From Tragulus kanchil (Eukaryota; Chordata; Mammalia; Artiodactyla; Tragulidae): a DNA stretch of 64,000 nt. The notes under the pieces were generated by a model, which made no database searches, was not told where the DNA came from, and saw nothing but the letters and a program-made list of their open reading frames with translations. Numbering within the stretch: position 1 is the stretch's first letter; every line of letters starts with the position of its first letter. Location of the stretch: the NCBI GenBank assembly GCA_022376925.1, contig JAIOJX010000002.1, forward strand, positions 131,884,831 through 131,948,830. The letters are read 5' to 3'. Shown piece by piece: positions 63,741 through 64,000 of this stretch. Both the position numbers and the translations under genes were made by a program.

Positions 63741-64000
63741 GGTCTTCCCTGGTCACTCAGGCCCAGCTCCCTGGTCACTCAGTAGTGAAGAGTTCGCCTG
63801 CCAATATAGGAAGACATGGGTTCGATCTCTGGCCCGGGAAGATCACACATGCTGTGGAGCAACTAAGCCCATGAACCACAACTATGGAGCCTGTGCTCTA
63901 GAGCCTCGGAGCCGCAGCTTTTGAGCCCATGTGCCGCAACAGCTGAAGCCCGTGTGCCCTAGAGCCCAAGTTCCACAACAAGAGAAGTCACTGCAACAAG
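63741..64000 (+). mobile_element. CHR-like SINE, running off the window
   Basis: GTCTTCCCTGGTCACTCAG head, GGGTTCGATCTCTGGCCCGG B box, CTGTGCTCTAGAGCC and CAACAAGAGAAGTCACTGCA. The head contains a 22-bp duplication (see findings). Confidence 0.8.

Overview
The window is nuclear DNA of a ruminant artiodactyl. It is AT-rich and intron-heavy, with GT-AG exons and dense tRNA-derived SINEs. These include Bov-tA-type elements (ending in the familiar 'ccactccagtattcttgcctgg' block, quoted in pieces below), CHR-like SINEs, L1 and BovB-like fragments. I saw no Bov-A2 dimer, and a second, very abundant tRNA-SINE type dominates. That hints at a non-pecoran ruminant such as a mouse-deer, but this is a weak inference.

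The only protein-coding gene I can support is VWA3A (von Willebrand factor A domain-containing 3A) on the + strand. Nineteen exons (numbered E1-E19 locally) run from about 13.4 kb to 63.3 kb. Every splice junction is GT-AG and all phases agree, giving about 676 codons from a putative start in E1 to the middle of the second VWA domain. The gene continues past the right edge. Two VWA-like domains are visible: exons E6-E11 and E16-E19. Both have degenerate MIDAS metal-binding motifs.

The most striking property is structural. The window holds 19 head-to-tail direct duplications, each 1.06-1.18 kb long and nearly identical, and some overlap so that a piece is present three times. Differences between copies are mostly single-base homopolymer indels and small clusters near one copy's end. 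I read these as unmerged contig overlaps (false duplications), not biology. About 21 kb of the 64 kb is therefore redundant, and the real locus is probably about 43 kb. Thirteen of the nineteen exons are duplicated this way (E1 three times), one copy of E13 carries a frameshift and one copy of E1 has lost its splice donor.

Layout: 1-13.4 kb is upstream or 5' intronic DNA, with SINEs, an LTR-like element carrying a 49-bp minisatellite, and L2 remnants. E1-E2 lie at 13.4-16.3 kb, E3-E5 at 23.3-28.2 kb, E6-E10 (first VWA region) at 34.9-41.6 kb, E11-E14 at 44.9-51.5 kb, and E15-E19 (second VWA domain) at 53.3-63.3 kb. Introns are packed with SINEs, several of them nested. No RNA gene, CRISPR array or second protein gene was found. 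Nothing in the window looks like a new biological system.
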